Assembly: GCA_036490215.1 (NCBI GenBank)
Contig: DASXEH010000095.1
Location: forward strand, 186,001-250,000
Length of the DNA: 64,000 nucleotides
Source: JASHSH01 sp036490215
GTDB taxonomy: Bacteria > Pseudomonadota > Alphaproteobacteria > Rhodospirillales > Magnetospirillaceae
Reading direction: 5' to 3'
The notes beneath the pieces are model-generated. The model was not told the DNA's origin. It saw only the letters and a program-made list of their open reading frames with translations, and made no database searches. Position numbers and translations under genes: made by a program. Within the stretch, counting starts at the first letter, position 1. Each line of letters starts with the position of its first letter. Below, piece by piece: positions 50,366-59,474 of the stretch.

Positions 50366-52012
50366 TTACTCGGCCGGGTGATGCGACGGGCCGCCCGTGA
50401 TCACGGGCAGCGTCTCGAAGGTGTGGAACGGAGGCGGCGAAGCGACCGTCCATTCGAGCGTCGTAGCACCCACGCCCCACGGATTGGCGGGCACCGGCCG
50501 CTTGGCGCGGAATGCGTCGTACACGACGTAAATGAAGAACACCGCGCCGGCGAAGCCCATGAAGGCGCCGATCGACGACACCATGTTCCAGCCCGCGAAG
50601 GCTTCGTTGTAGTCGGGAACGCGGCGCGGCATGCCCTGCAGGCCCAGGAAGTGCTGGGGGAAGAAGGTCAGGTTGGCGCCGATGAACATCAGCCAGAAAT
50701 GAATCTTGCCCAGGGTCTCGCTGTACTGGCGGCCCGACATCTTCGGGAACCAGAAGTAGAAGCCCGCGAACATGGCGAACACGGCGCCCAGGCTGAGCAC
50801 GTAATGGAAATGCGCGATCACGTAATAGGTGTCGTGCAGGGCCACGTCGACCGACATGTTGGCCAGCACCACGCCGGTGACGCCACCCAGGGTGAACAGC
50901 GCGATGAAGCCCAGCGCCCAAACCATCGGCGTCTTGAACTCGATCGAGCCGCCCCACATCGTGGCCAGCCAGCTGAACACCTTCACGCCGGTCGGCACCG
51001 CGATGACCATCGTGGCCGCGGTGAAGTAGGCGCGGGTGTCGACCGAGATGCCGGTCAGGAACATGTGGTGCGCCCACACGACGAAGCCGACGACGGCGAT
51101 CGAGACCATCGCGTAGACCATGCCGAGATAACCGAACACCGGCTTCTTCGAGAAGGTCGAGACGATGTGGCTGACGATGCCGAAGCCCGGCAGGATCATG
51201 ATGTACACTTCGGGGTGACCGAAGAACCAGAATAGGTGCTGGAACAGCAGCGGGTCGCCGCCGCCGGCCGGATCGAAGAAGGCCGTGCCGAAGTTACGGT
51301 CGGTCAGCAGCATGGTCAGCGCGCCGGCCAGAACCGGGATCGCCAGCAGCAGCAGGATGGCGGTGATGAACTGCGCCCAAACCAGCAGCGGCAGGCGGTG
51401 CATGGTCATGCCGGGCGCGCGCATGTTGATCACGGTGGTGATGAAATTGATCGCGCCTAGGATCGACGAAATGCCGGCGATGTGCAGCGAGAGAATGGCG
51501 TAGTCGACCGAGAAGCCGGGCTGGCCGGTGGTCGAAAGCGGCGGATAGAGGGTCCAGCCGGTGCCCGGGCCGTCGCCGGTCAGCGCCGCCAACAGGAACA
51601 GGATGAACGAGGCCGGCAGCAGCCAGAAGCTGATGTTGTTCATGCGCGGGAAGGCCATGTCCGGCGCGCCGATCAGCATCGGCAGCAGCCAGTTGCCGAA
51701 ACCGCCAAAGGTGGCGGGCATGACGGTGAAGAACACCATCACCAGCGCATGGCCGGTCACGAACACGTTATAAAGCTGATGGTTTGCGCCAAAGCCCAGC
51801 ACATCGCCATGCGGGTGCATCAACTGCGCACGGATCACGATCGACATCGCGCCACCGATCAGACCGGCACAGATCGAGAAGATGATGTACATCGTGCCGA
51901 TGTCTTTGTGGTTGGTCGAGAACACCCAGCGGCGCCAGCCGGTCGGGTGATGCGCGTGGCCATGATCGTGATCGGGGCTGTGAGCGTGGTCGTGGGCGGC
52001 TGAAGCGGTCAT
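50366..52012 (-). CDS. ctaD: Cytochrome c oxidase subunit I (aa3 type)
   Basis: Catalytic subunit with hemes a/a3 and CuB, 548 residues and 12 helices. FWFFGHPEVYIMILPGFG carries the CuB His, the cross-linked Tyr and the D-channel Glu; VPTGVKVFSW has the K-channel Lys; HDTYYVIAHFHYVLS has the heme His ligands. All mark it as an A1-type oxidase. A His-rich N-terminus (HDHAHSPDHDHGHAHH) is notable and may hold metal. Only 41 bp separate it from ctaG, leaving no room for ctaB. Confidence 0.97.
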   Translation of the reverse strand: MTASAAHDHAHSPDHDHGHAHHPTGWRRWVFSTNHKDIGTMYIIFSICAGLIGGAMSIVIRAQLMHPHGDVLGFGANHQLYNVFVTGHALVMVFFTVMPATFGGFGNWLLPMLIGAPDMAFPRMNNISFWLLPASFILFLLAALTGDGPGTGWTLYPPLSTTGQPGFSVDYAILSLHIAGISSILGAINFITTVINMRAPGMTMHRLPLLVWAQFITAILLLLAIPVLAGALTMLLTDRNFGTAFFDPAGGGDPLLFQHLFWFFGHPEVYIMILPGFGIVSHIVSTFSKKPVFGYLGMVYAMVSIAVVGFVVWAHHMFLTGISVDTRAYFTAATMVIAVPTGVKVFSWLATMWGGSIEFKTPMVWALGFIALFTLGGVTGVVLANMSVDVALHDTYYVIAHFHYVLSLGAVFAMFAGFYFWFPKMSGRQYSETLGKIHFWLMFIGANLTFFPQHFLGLQGMPRRVPDYNEAFAGWNMVSSIGAFMGFAGAVFFIYVVYDAFRAKRPVPANPWGVGATTLEWTVASPPPFHTFETLPVITGGPSHHPAE

Positions 52013-52018
52013 GACGAA

Positions 52019-52906
52019 TTACCTCTGGATGCTGGCGGCGGCCAAAACGGTCGTGCCGGCAGCGGCCGGCTCGGCTTGGGCCGTAAATTGTTTGGAAGCC
52101 TTGTGGTCGGCGAGCCACTTGTTGAAGGCGTCGACCGACACGACCCGAACTTCAATCGGCATGAAGCCGTGGTTGATGCCGCACAGCTGCGAGCACTGAC
52201 CGAAATAGGTGCCTTCGCGATTGAAGTGGGTCCAAGTTTCGTTGAGGCGGCCCGGCACCGCGTCGACCTTCACGCCGGCCGCGGTGATCGAGAAGCTATG
52301 GATCACGTCTTCCGAGGTGACCTGGATGCGGACATCGAAGCCGACCGGCAGATAGATCGGGTTGTCGACGCTCATCAGGCGGACGTCGTCCCCCTTGATG
52401 TCGGCGTCTTGCTTGATGTTCGAGTCATAGTTCACGCCATAGTCGGGGTAGGCGTAGGACCAGTACCACTGGTGGCCGGTGACCTTCAGGGTCAGCTTGG
52501 CGTCGGGCGCGTGGTCTTCAGCATAGAGCAGGCTGAAGGACGGGAAGGCGATCCCCACCAGGATGATCACTGGGATGATCGTCCACACCACTTCGAGGAG
52601 GGTGTTATGGGTGCGCACCGACGGCTTCGGGTTAGCCTTGGCGCTGAACTTCACCATGATGTAGCCCATCAGGACGAACACCACGAGGGTGATGACCACG
52701 ATGATAATCGTGACCGCACTATGCAGGTTGACGATCCGCTCCATGATCGGCGAAGCCGGGGGAAGCGTCCAAAGGCCCCAGTCGTGGGGCACCACCACAT
52801 TGGCGTCGGACGAGGCGGCCAGAGCCGGGGTTGCGAGCGCGGCCAGACCCAGAAGCGGGGCGGCGGCCAGGGCTGTTAGCAAGCGCGAAAAATGCGATCT
52901 ATTCAT
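52019..52906 (-). CDS. ctaC: Cytochrome c oxidase subunit II
   Basis: Accepts electrons from cytochrome c. From the ATG at 52906 it has 295 residues: a signal peptide ending ...LATPALA (1-30), two membrane helices, and the periplasmic CuA cupredoxin domain with GQCSQLCGINHGFMPIEV. WYWSYAYPDYG is the aromatic electron-entry patch. The frame extends upstream to 52984, but the signal peptide sets the start. There is no fused cytochrome c domain, so it is aa3 and not caa3. Confidence 0.95.
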   Translation of the reverse strand: MNRSHFSRLLTALAAAPLLGLAALATPALAASSDANVVVPHDWGLWTLPPASPIMERIVNLHSAVTIIIVVITLVVFVLMGYIMVKFSAKANPKPSVRTHNTLLEVVWTIIPVIILVGIAFPSFSLLYAEDHAPDAKLTLKVTGHQWYWSYAYPDYGVNYDSNIKQDADIKGDDVRLMSVDNPIYLPVGFDVRIQVTSEDVIHSFSITAAGVKVDAVPGRLNETWTHFNREGTYFGQCSQLCGINHGFMPIEVRVVSVDAFNKWLADHKASKQFTAQAEPAAAGTTVLAAASIQR

Positions 52907-53090
52907 GACGCTAGGGTCTCGTCCGGTTTGTCCGAATAAAGTGCGGCGGGCCCCTATTTTGGCCGCCGTCATACCCCCCAGCAAGGAGAAAATGTTCTTA
53001 TAAAGGCCAAGGTTAGGCCTAATTTACGCAATTGCGCCTTGCTCGCGGCCAGGGGGTTCGTTATGTTCCCCGCCTTCGCTTGGCGGCGAT

Positions 53091-53167
53091 GCGCCCGTAG
53101 CTCAATTGGATAGAGCATCAGACTACGAATCTGAGGGTTGGGAGTTCGAGTCTCTCCGGGCGCGCCA
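53091..53167 (+). tRNA. tRNA-Arg (anticodon ACG)
   Basis: A 77-nt cloverleaf with encoded CCA. Acceptor stem GCGCCCG/CGGGCGC, D arm GCTC...GAGC, anticodon stem TCAGA/TCTGA with loop CTACGAA (anticodon ACG, expected to be deaminated to ICG), and T arm GGGAG-TTCGAGT-CTCTC. Discriminator G. The following 220 bp hold no gene I can support. Confidence 0.95.
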
Positions 53168-53390
53168 TCGCCCCGCAAACCCCGCCAAAGCCGGTCCCCA
53201 GTAGGCGCCAAATTGCCAGACGCAGGGCTTAAAAAGCCGGCGTGAGGGGGAGAATTCCCGAATTTTCATCAATTCGACCGGTTTCCGGGCATAGCCACAG
53301 CCGAATGCGGGTCTGGATAGGCATGGTCCAAGATGGGCGGTCTGGCCTAGGCCCCATCGTGGTGTATGCTTGCCACTAACGGGGGATTTG

Positions 53391-54047
53391 ATGCGCGTCC
53401 GTGTTCCGCTCGCAGGCTTATTGGCGCTGGCTTGCGTCTCGGCGGCTCGTGCCGAGGACTTAACGGTTCATATCGCCGATGACGGGGGCCACCCGGTCGC
53501 CGATTCCGTCATTACCTTGATCCCGCAGAACCCGGCGAACGGTCCTGCCGCTCAACCCAAGCCCGAAACCCGGGTCATCGATCAGAAGGACGAAACCTTC
53601 ATTCCTTACGTGCAGATCGTGCGGCCCGGCGATCCGATTGTCTTTCGGAACAGTGACGATACCCGGCACCACGTTTATTCCTTCGCCAAAATCAAGGCGT
53701 TCGAATTCGTGCTCGCACCGGGGGAAAGCTCGGTGCCGATGCAGATCGCAGCACCAGGCATCGCTGTCGTCGGCTGCAATATCCACGACAACATGATCAA
53801 TTACCTCTTTGTCTCGGACGCACCCTATCTCGCGCAGACTCGCGCCGAAGGCAGCGTCACCTTCGCCAATCTGTCGGCAGGGACGTACGCACTGCACATC
53901 TGGCATCCTCAGCTGCATCCAGGCACGCCCGAGATCGTCCAGTCGGTGACGATGGCCGGCTCGGGGCCGGCGCAGACTATAAATGCGACATTGGCGTTGT
54001 TGCCTGATCCGCGGCAGCGCATGGACCACGAGCACATGCGGTATTAG
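53391..54047 (+). CDS. Periplasmic cupredoxin-domain protein
   Basis: A 218-residue protein from the ATG at 53391 (GGGGG upstream). A signal peptide (VRVPLAGLLALACVSAARA, to residue 21) precedes a plastocyanin-like domain with possible type-1 copper ligands H93/H94 (TRHHVYSF), C129, H132 and M135 (GCNIHDNM). Family members are often labelled methylamine utilisation protein, without proof. A C-terminal beta domain (AGTYALHIWHPQLH) follows. It lies 5 bp before the EAL gene. Confidence 0.8.
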   Translation: MRVRVPLAGLLALACVSAARAEDLTVHIADDGGHPVADSVITLIPQNPANGPAAQPKPETRVIDQKDETFIPYVQIVRPGDPIVFRNSDDTRHHVYSFAKIKAFEFVLAPGESSVPMQIAAPGIAVVGCNIHDNMINYLFVSDAPYLAQTRAEGSVTFANLSAGTYALHIWHPQLHPGTPEIVQSVTMAGSGPAQTINATLALLPDPRQRMDHEHMRY

Positions 54048-54052
54048 CGCCC

Positions 54053-56395
54053 ATGGGCTTTCGGCTCCGCCTCGCATTTTTCTTCGTCATCACCCTGGCG
54101 CTCGTCCAGGCGTTGACGGCGAGCCTCGTCTACGAAGTCACGCGGCGCGAACTGATTGCCCAGGGCGAGCGGCAGCTGACCGAATCCGCCGCAACCTTCG
54201 TCCATCAGCTCGACGATGTCTCGGGTCGCGTCGCCGACAGCGTCCAGGTTCTGTCGCTCGATTTCGCATTGCGCGCCGCCATCGCGCAGCACGACCGCAG
54301 CACCATCATCTCGGCTTTGCGCAACCACGGCCGCCGTGTCGGCGCCGAGCGCATGCTGCTGATCGATCTCGACCGTAAGGTCGAGGCTGACACCTCCGAT
54401 CCCACGGCCGACGGGAAAGCGTTTCCTTTCTCCGACTTGATTGATAAGGCGCTGCAACGGCCATCTGCGGGTGTCGAGGCCGTTAACGGCAGCGCCTATT
54501 GGGTGATTGTGGTGCCGGTTCTGGCGCCGGTCCCCATCGGCTTCATCGCCGCGGCCATTCCGATCGATACGCCATTGCTGGCGCGCATGCAGCGAAGCTC
54601 GGGCGGCCCCAAGGCGATCGAACTCGTTTCGACTGTCGACCAGAATCACTGGGCTGTGATCGCGCGCGGTACCGATGCTGTGCCTGTCGCCACCAAGCTG
54701 CTGGAAGCGAACGGGTTGCGCGACAGGCCGGCTATGGTCGAGGTGGACGGCCGCGATTTCCTGGCGCTTGCGGTGCGCCTCGACGAATCGGATAAGGCTG
54801 CATCGATTGCGGCCGTGCTCTGCTATTCACTCAACGACGCGTTGCGCCCCTATCGTCCGGTCGTTTTGGCTTGGGCCGTGTTGTTGACGTTGGGGTTGGT
54901 CGTCGGTCTCGGCGGCGCATTGCTGATCGCGCGCGGTGTGTCGCGCCCGATCGAAATGCTCGCCGCCACGGCGCGACGGATCGGCGCCGGCGACTATCGC
55001 GCGTCGGCGCCCCTGTCGCGCCAGGACGAGATCGGCGAATTGTCGGTCGCGTTTGCCACAATGGCGCAAGCGATCGGCGAACGCGAAGAGCGCATTCTTT
55101 TTCAGGCTGATCATGATATCGCCACAGGCCTTGCCAATCGCTTCGCCGCCGAGGCAGCAATCTCTCTTGCGCTCGGCCGCGAGACCACCGGCGCGCTGCT
55201 CGCACTAGGGCTGACCCGGCTGCCTGAGATCGTCAAAACCATGGGACATGATCTCAGTGACCGTGTGATGCGCCACGCAGCTGAGATCGTGCAGAAAGTG
55301 GCGGGCGTGGGTAGCGTGGCGCGGATCGGGGATACGACGCTTTCGGTTTGGTTGTCGGGTGTCGAGCGCACTCATGCGATCACGATGGCCTTCACCATGC
55401 TCGACGCGTTACGCGAACCCTATCGCGAGGCCGATCTCGCCATCGATATCGCGCCAGCGGTAGGGATCGCGCTTCATCCTCAACACGGGTCTTCGGCCAG
55501 CCTTCTGGTGCAGCACGCCGAGGTGGCGCTGTTCGCGGCTTCGGGTTCCGAGGACCCGGTCGCTGTCTACGATCCTGCCACCGATCCGCACCGACCGGAA
55601 CGCCTCTCGCTGATGGGCGATTTGCTTCACGCGATCGAACGCGATCACCTGCGCCTGCACTATCAGCCCAAAGTGAATCTGAAGACGCGCAAAATTGATG
55701 CGGTCGAAGGTTTGGTACGGTGGACCCATGCGACACGCGGCATGGTCCCGCCCGACGCGTTCATCGGCCTTGCCGAGGAGACGGGCAATATCCGCAAGTT
55801 GACGCGCTGGGCGTTGGCCACCGGCGCCGCGCAGGGGCGCGAATGGGCGTCGCGCGGCTGGACGATGAAGGTTGCCGTCAATGTCTCTGCGCGTGATTTG
55901 GCCGATGCCGATCTACCCCGCCGCGTCGACGAACTGCTGGCCGTGCATGGTTTACCACCGCACAAATTGATGCTCGAGATTACCGAAAGCGCGGTAATGG
56001 GCGAACCCGATGCGGCGATCCGGGTGCTGAAGACGTTGGCCGACCGCGGCATCGATCTGGCCATTGATGATTTCGGTGTGGGCCAATCCTCTTTCGCCTA
56101 TCTGCGCCGCCTGCCTGTGCGCGAGTTGAAGATTGATCAGACCTTCATTCGCAAGCTCGGCAACGACGCGGAAGACCGCACCATCGTCGCTTCCATCGTC
56201 GAGCTTGGTCATCGTCTCGGTTATCGCGTCACCGCCGAAGGCGTCGAAGACAGCGGCGCCTTCGACTATCTGGCCGAGGTTGGTTGCGATCACGCGCAGG
56301 GCTATTACATCGCCAAAGCGCTCGCACCCCAGGACTTCGATCGCTTCGTCGGTGGCGCGCGTTGGCCGGTAGCGCGAACCGAGGAAGCGGCATGA
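54053..56395 (+). CDS. Membrane sensor with HAMP, degenerate GGDEF and EAL domains
   Basis: A 780-residue inner-membrane signalling protein. Helix 1 (8-26), a periplasmic sensor of about 230 residues, helix 2 (about 270-290) and HAMP (ARGVSRPIEMLAATARRIGAG). The GGDEF domain lacks its motif (RIGDTTLSVW at about 424), so it should not make c-di-GMP. The EAL domain looks active: E552 in AVEGLVRW, NVSARDL, EITESAVM, D672-D673 in AIDDFGVG, and ELKIDQ. It is therefore predicted to degrade c-di-GMP. Flanked in one operon by a cupredoxin and an outer-membrane barrel. Confidence 0.87.
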   Translation: MGFRLRLAFFFVITLALVQALTASLVYEVTRRELIAQGERQLTESAATFVHQLDDVSGRVADSVQVLSLDFALRAAIAQHDRSTIISALRNHGRRVGAERMLLIDLDRKVEADTSDPTADGKAFPFSDLIDKALQRPSAGVEAVNGSAYWVIVVPVLAPVPIGFIAAAIPIDTPLLARMQRSSGGPKAIELVSTVDQNHWAVIARGTDAVPVATKLLEANGLRDRPAMVEVDGRDFLALAVRLDESDKAASIAAVLCYSLNDALRPYRPVVLAWAVLLTLGLVVGLGGALLIARGVSRPIEMLAATARRIGAGDYRASAPLSRQDEIGELSVAFATMAQAIGEREERILFQADHDIATGLANRFAAEAAISLALGRETTGALLALGLTRLPEIVKTMGHDLSDRVMRHAAEIVQKVAGVGSVARIGDTTLSVWLSGVERTHAITMAFTMLDALREPYREADLAIDIAPAVGIALHPQHGSSASLLVQHAEVALFAASGSEDPVAVYDPATDPHRPERLSLMGDLLHAIERDHLRLHYQPKVNLKTRKIDAVEGLVRWTHATRGMVPPDAFIGLAEETGNIRKLTRWALATGAAQGREWASRGWTMKVAVNVSARDLADADLPRRVDELLAVHGLPPHKLMLEITESAVMGEPDAAIRVLKTLADRGIDLAIDDFGVGQSSFAYLRRLPVRELKIDQTFIRKLGNDAEDRTIVASIVELGHRLGYRVTAEGVEDSGAFDYLAEVGCDHAQGYYIAKALAPQDFDRFVGGARWPVARTEEAA

Positions 56396-57606
56396 TCCGC
56401 GCAGCCGCATTCGCCGCGTGTTGCTGCCTTGTGGCACACGCGGCGTTGGCGGACGAAGATTTCGAACTGCACGGCTATGGTGATTACCGCCTCGTCGTGC
56501 CGGCGCAGGAAACGAGCTGGGTCAACGGTGGCTTGGGCAAAACGCGCTTTGGCGGTGGCGGGGTGGACGGGCGCTTCGGCGCGGCGGGGCTGGTGGGCAA
56601 GGCACAACTTGCCCCTGACCTCGAAGCGGTGGCCGATGTTCAACTGACGTCATCGGACTCGGCCGAGCTCGATTTAGCCGAAGCCTATCTGCGCTATCGG
56701 CCAGTCTCGACGACGCGCTGGCGCTACACGATCAAAGCCGGCGAGTTCTTTCCTCCGATTTCGTTCGAGAACCAAGGGATCGGCTGGACCAGTCCCTGGA
56801 CACTGACACCATCGGCGATCAACAGCTGGGTTGGCGAGGAATTGCGCGCGATCGGCACGGAAGCCAGTCTTGAATGGCGTGGTGACGACGAAACCTATGA
56901 AGCCGGTTTCGCGCTATTCGGCGCCAACGATCCAGCCGGTACGATTTTGATGGATCGCGGCTGGTCCTTCGACGATCTGGTGAACGGTATCGGCAGCCAG
57001 ATCCGCATGCCCGACGCGATCGCCAGTCGTACCGGCGATCCAACACCCTACCGCTACGACCCTTTTCTCGAGATCGATAACAAGCCGGGCTACTATGCCG
57101 ACTTTACTTGGCGCTCGCGCGAATGGGGCCGCGTGACGCTGCTGCGTTATGACAACAACGCCGATCCGTCCGCCGATCTCTCCAATGGCGTCTATGCGTG
57201 GCGTACACAGTTCTGGAGCCTGGGTGGGCAGACCCGATTTGGCGATCTCGATCTGCTCGCCCAGGTGATGACCGGCAGCACCCAGATTGCGCCTAGTGCG
57301 ACGTTCAATCGCATAACCGATTTCCAGGCCGGCTATCTGATGGCGGCGATCACCTTCGGCGAATGGCAGCCGGCCCTGCGCCTCGATCTGTTCGGTACGC
57401 AGCAGCCGGGCGTCAGCGGCACGAGTGAACTGAGCGAACACGGTAACGCGGTCACGCTCGCCCTCAATTGGCGGCCGAAGCCATGGTTGCGCTATACGGC
57501 AGAACTGCTGCGCGTCGATTCGTGGCGGCTGCAGCGGCTGCAAGAGGGATTGTCACCGCACGCCGTCGATATCCAGGGCCAGTTGGCCACCCGCGTATTC
57601 TTCTAG
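56392..57606 (+). CDS. Outer-membrane beta-barrel protein, porin-like
   Basis: A 404-residue protein overlapping the EAL gene by 4 bp (ATGA). A signal peptide with three Cys (MIRAAAFAACCCLVAHAALA) is followed by HGYGDYRLVVP and repeated amphipathic strands, ending in Phe (RVFF), the typical Bam signal. No family name is clear. The cupredoxin-EAL-barrel order suggests a coupled export or sensing unit. Its last 4 bp overlap the convergent ABC gene. Confidence 0.75.
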   Translation: MIRAAAFAACCCLVAHAALADEDFELHGYGDYRLVVPAQETSWVNGGLGKTRFGGGGVDGRFGAAGLVGKAQLAPDLEAVADVQLTSSDSAELDLAEAYLRYRPVSTTRWRYTIKAGEFFPPISFENQGIGWTSPWTLTPSAINSWVGEELRAIGTEASLEWRGDDETYEAGFALFGANDPAGTILMDRGWSFDDLVNGIGSQIRMPDAIASRTGDPTPYRYDPFLEIDNKPGYYADFTWRSREWGRVTLLRYDNNADPSADLSNGVYAWRTQFWSLGGQTRFGDLDLLAQVMTGSTQIAPSATFNRITDFQAGYLMAAITFGEWQPALRLDLFGTQQPGVSGTSELSEHGNAVTLALNWRPKPWLRYTAELLRVDSWRLQRLQEGLSPHAVDIQGQLATRVFF

Positions 57607-58352
57607 ACGCCCACCATCAGCCGCACCACCTCGTCGGGATTGGTGTCGGCCACCTTGCGCTCGCCGGCCAGGATGCCGCGACGCAGAACTGCGATCCGGT
57701 CGGCCACGGCGAAGATGTCGGCCAGATTGTGCGAGATGAAGATCACGCCAACGCCATTGGCCTTCAGGGTCTCGATCAGCGTCATCACCTTGCGTTGCTC
57801 GGGCACGCCCAGCGCCGCCGTCGGCTCATCCATAATCAGAACGCGCGCTTTCCAGTGGATCGCGCGGCCGATGGCTACGGCCTGGCGCTGACCACCCGAA
57901 AGCTGCCGCACCGGCCGGTCGATGCCGGGAATTTCGATGTCGAGCACCGAGAGCGATTTCTGTGCCTCGGCCAGCATGCGCTTGCGATCGATAACCGGGA
58001 AGCCGAACACACGGCGCATCGGTTCGCGGCCGAGGAAGACATTGGCGCCGACATCCAGATTGTCGGCCAGCGCCAGGTCCTGATAGATCGTCTCGATGCC
58101 TGCGTGGCGTGCCTGATGCGGATTCTCGAAATGCACGGCCTGGCCGTTGTAGCGGATCTCGCCGTCGTCGGGCCGGAACACGCCTGATATAATTTTGATC
58201 AGTGTGCTTTTGCCAGCGCCGTTATCGCCGGCCAAGGCCAGCACTTCGCCAGGCGCGAGCGAGAAAGTGACGCGGCTCAACGCTTGCACGCCGCCGAAGC
58301 GCTTGGTGACGCGGGCGACTTCGAGGATCGGCTGCTGCGCAGGCTCATTCAT
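57603..58352 (-). CDS. Sugar ABC transporter ATP-binding protein
   Basis: A 249-residue single-domain ATPase with Walker A GDNGAGKST, signature LSGGQRQAVAIGRA, and Walker B VLIMDEPTAAL. Single-domain length matches FrcA-type ATPases rather than the two-domain RbsA/XylG type. It overlaps the permease by 8 bp. Confidence 0.92.
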   Translation of the reverse strand: MNEPAQQPILEVARVTKRFGGVQALSRVTFSLAPGEVLALAGDNGAGKSTLIKIISGVFRPDDGEIRYNGQAVHFENPHQARHAGIETIYQDLALADNLDVGANVFLGREPMRRVFGFPVIDRKRMLAEAQKSLSVLDIEIPGIDRPVRQLSGGQRQAVAIGRAIHWKARVLIMDEPTAALGVPEQRKVMTLIETLKANGVGVIFISHNLADIFAVADRIAVLRRGILAGERKVADTNPDEVVRLMVGV

Positions 58353-59382
58353 CCTGGCGCACCCCGCCTATGCGCTTCTGGCTTTGATCGACCAGCACCG
58401 AGATGATGATCACCACGCCTACGGCGACGAATTGCCAGAAGGGCTCGACATTGACGAAGACCAGCCCGTACTGAATCAGCGCGATGATCAGGGCGCCGAT
58501 CAGCGTGCCGATCAAACTGCCCGAACCGCCGAATAGGCTGGCGCCGCCGATCACCACCGCCGCGATACTGTCGAGCAGCAGTGGCTCGCCGGCTTGCGCA
58601 GCGCCAGCCAGGAAGCGGCCCGTATAAAGAATGCCCGAGAGTCCCGCGCAGACCGCCGAGAGGACGTAGAGCCACACGGTCAGCTTGCGTACATCGATGC
58701 CGGCGCGCACCGCGGCCGGGCGACTGCCCCCCAGCGCATAGGTGTATTGGCCGAAGCGTGTGTGCGAGAGCATGTAATGCAGCGCGAGTAGGATAACGAG
58801 CGCCACGATCACGATCACCGGGATGCCGGCAATGACACCGGTCCCGAAGTAGGCGAGCGGCGCGTTGTTGACGGGGATTGTCGTGCCGCCAGCGAGCAGG
58901 AAGGCCACGCCGCGCGCCACACCATACATGCCCAGCGTGCCGATGAAAGGCGGAATACGCAGCCGCGCGATCAAGAGTCCGTTGATCAGTCCGGGAACCG
59001 CTGTGCCGACCAAAGCGACGATGACGCCGATCACCAGCGACAACCACGGTCCCACTTCCGGGTCGAGCAAGTTGACCATATGCGACACGATCACCGCGGC
59101 GAAGCCCATGGTGAAGCCGACCGAGAGATCGATGCCGCCTGAGATGATGACGAAGGTCTGCCCCAGCGCCAACAACAGCGGCTGCACCGTGAAGACGGCG
59201 ATCGATTGCAGATTGAATGGGTTGAACAGGAACGTCGTGCCCAGGCGCAGCTGCGCGAAGCCCTCGAAGAAGATCATCAGCACGATCAGGAACAGCCATG
59301 CGCGCGCGCTGGCCAGCCAAGCGACGATGCGGGCGGGGCTCGGCGGCGCGGAAAGCTTGTTCGCTGACGTCAACCCTGGCAC
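58345..59382 (-). CDS. Sugar ABC transporter permease (RbsC/FrcC family)
   Basis: A 345-residue permease with about ten helices and the family motifs ISGGIDLSVGFTMGF and GGASLFGGSGSLIGTLIGAL. GTG start at 59382. It forms the channel for the substrate delivered by the binding protein encoded upstream. Confidence 0.93.
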   Translation of the reverse strand: MPGLTSANKLSAPPSPARIVAWLASARAWLFLIVLMIFFEGFAQLRLGTTFLFNPFNLQSIAVFTVQPLLLALGQTFVIISGGIDLSVGFTMGFAAVIVSHMVNLLDPEVGPWLSLVIGVIVALVGTAVPGLINGLLIARLRIPPFIGTLGMYGVARGVAFLLAGGTTIPVNNAPLAYFGTGVIAGIPVIVIVALVILLALHYMLSHTRFGQYTYALGGSRPAAVRAGIDVRKLTVWLYVLSAVCAGLSGILYTGRFLAGAAQAGEPLLLDSIAAVVIGGASLFGGSGSLIGTLIGALIIALIQYGLVFVNVEPFWQFVAVGVVIIISVLVDQSQKRIGGVRQDE

Positions 59383-59474
59383 TCCGGCGACTCCGCGAAC
59401 GGGCCGCGCTTATCGATTTTGTGATGCAAACCCGGCGACGCCGCTGCGACGCCGCCGGATCGCGATCAGCGACC

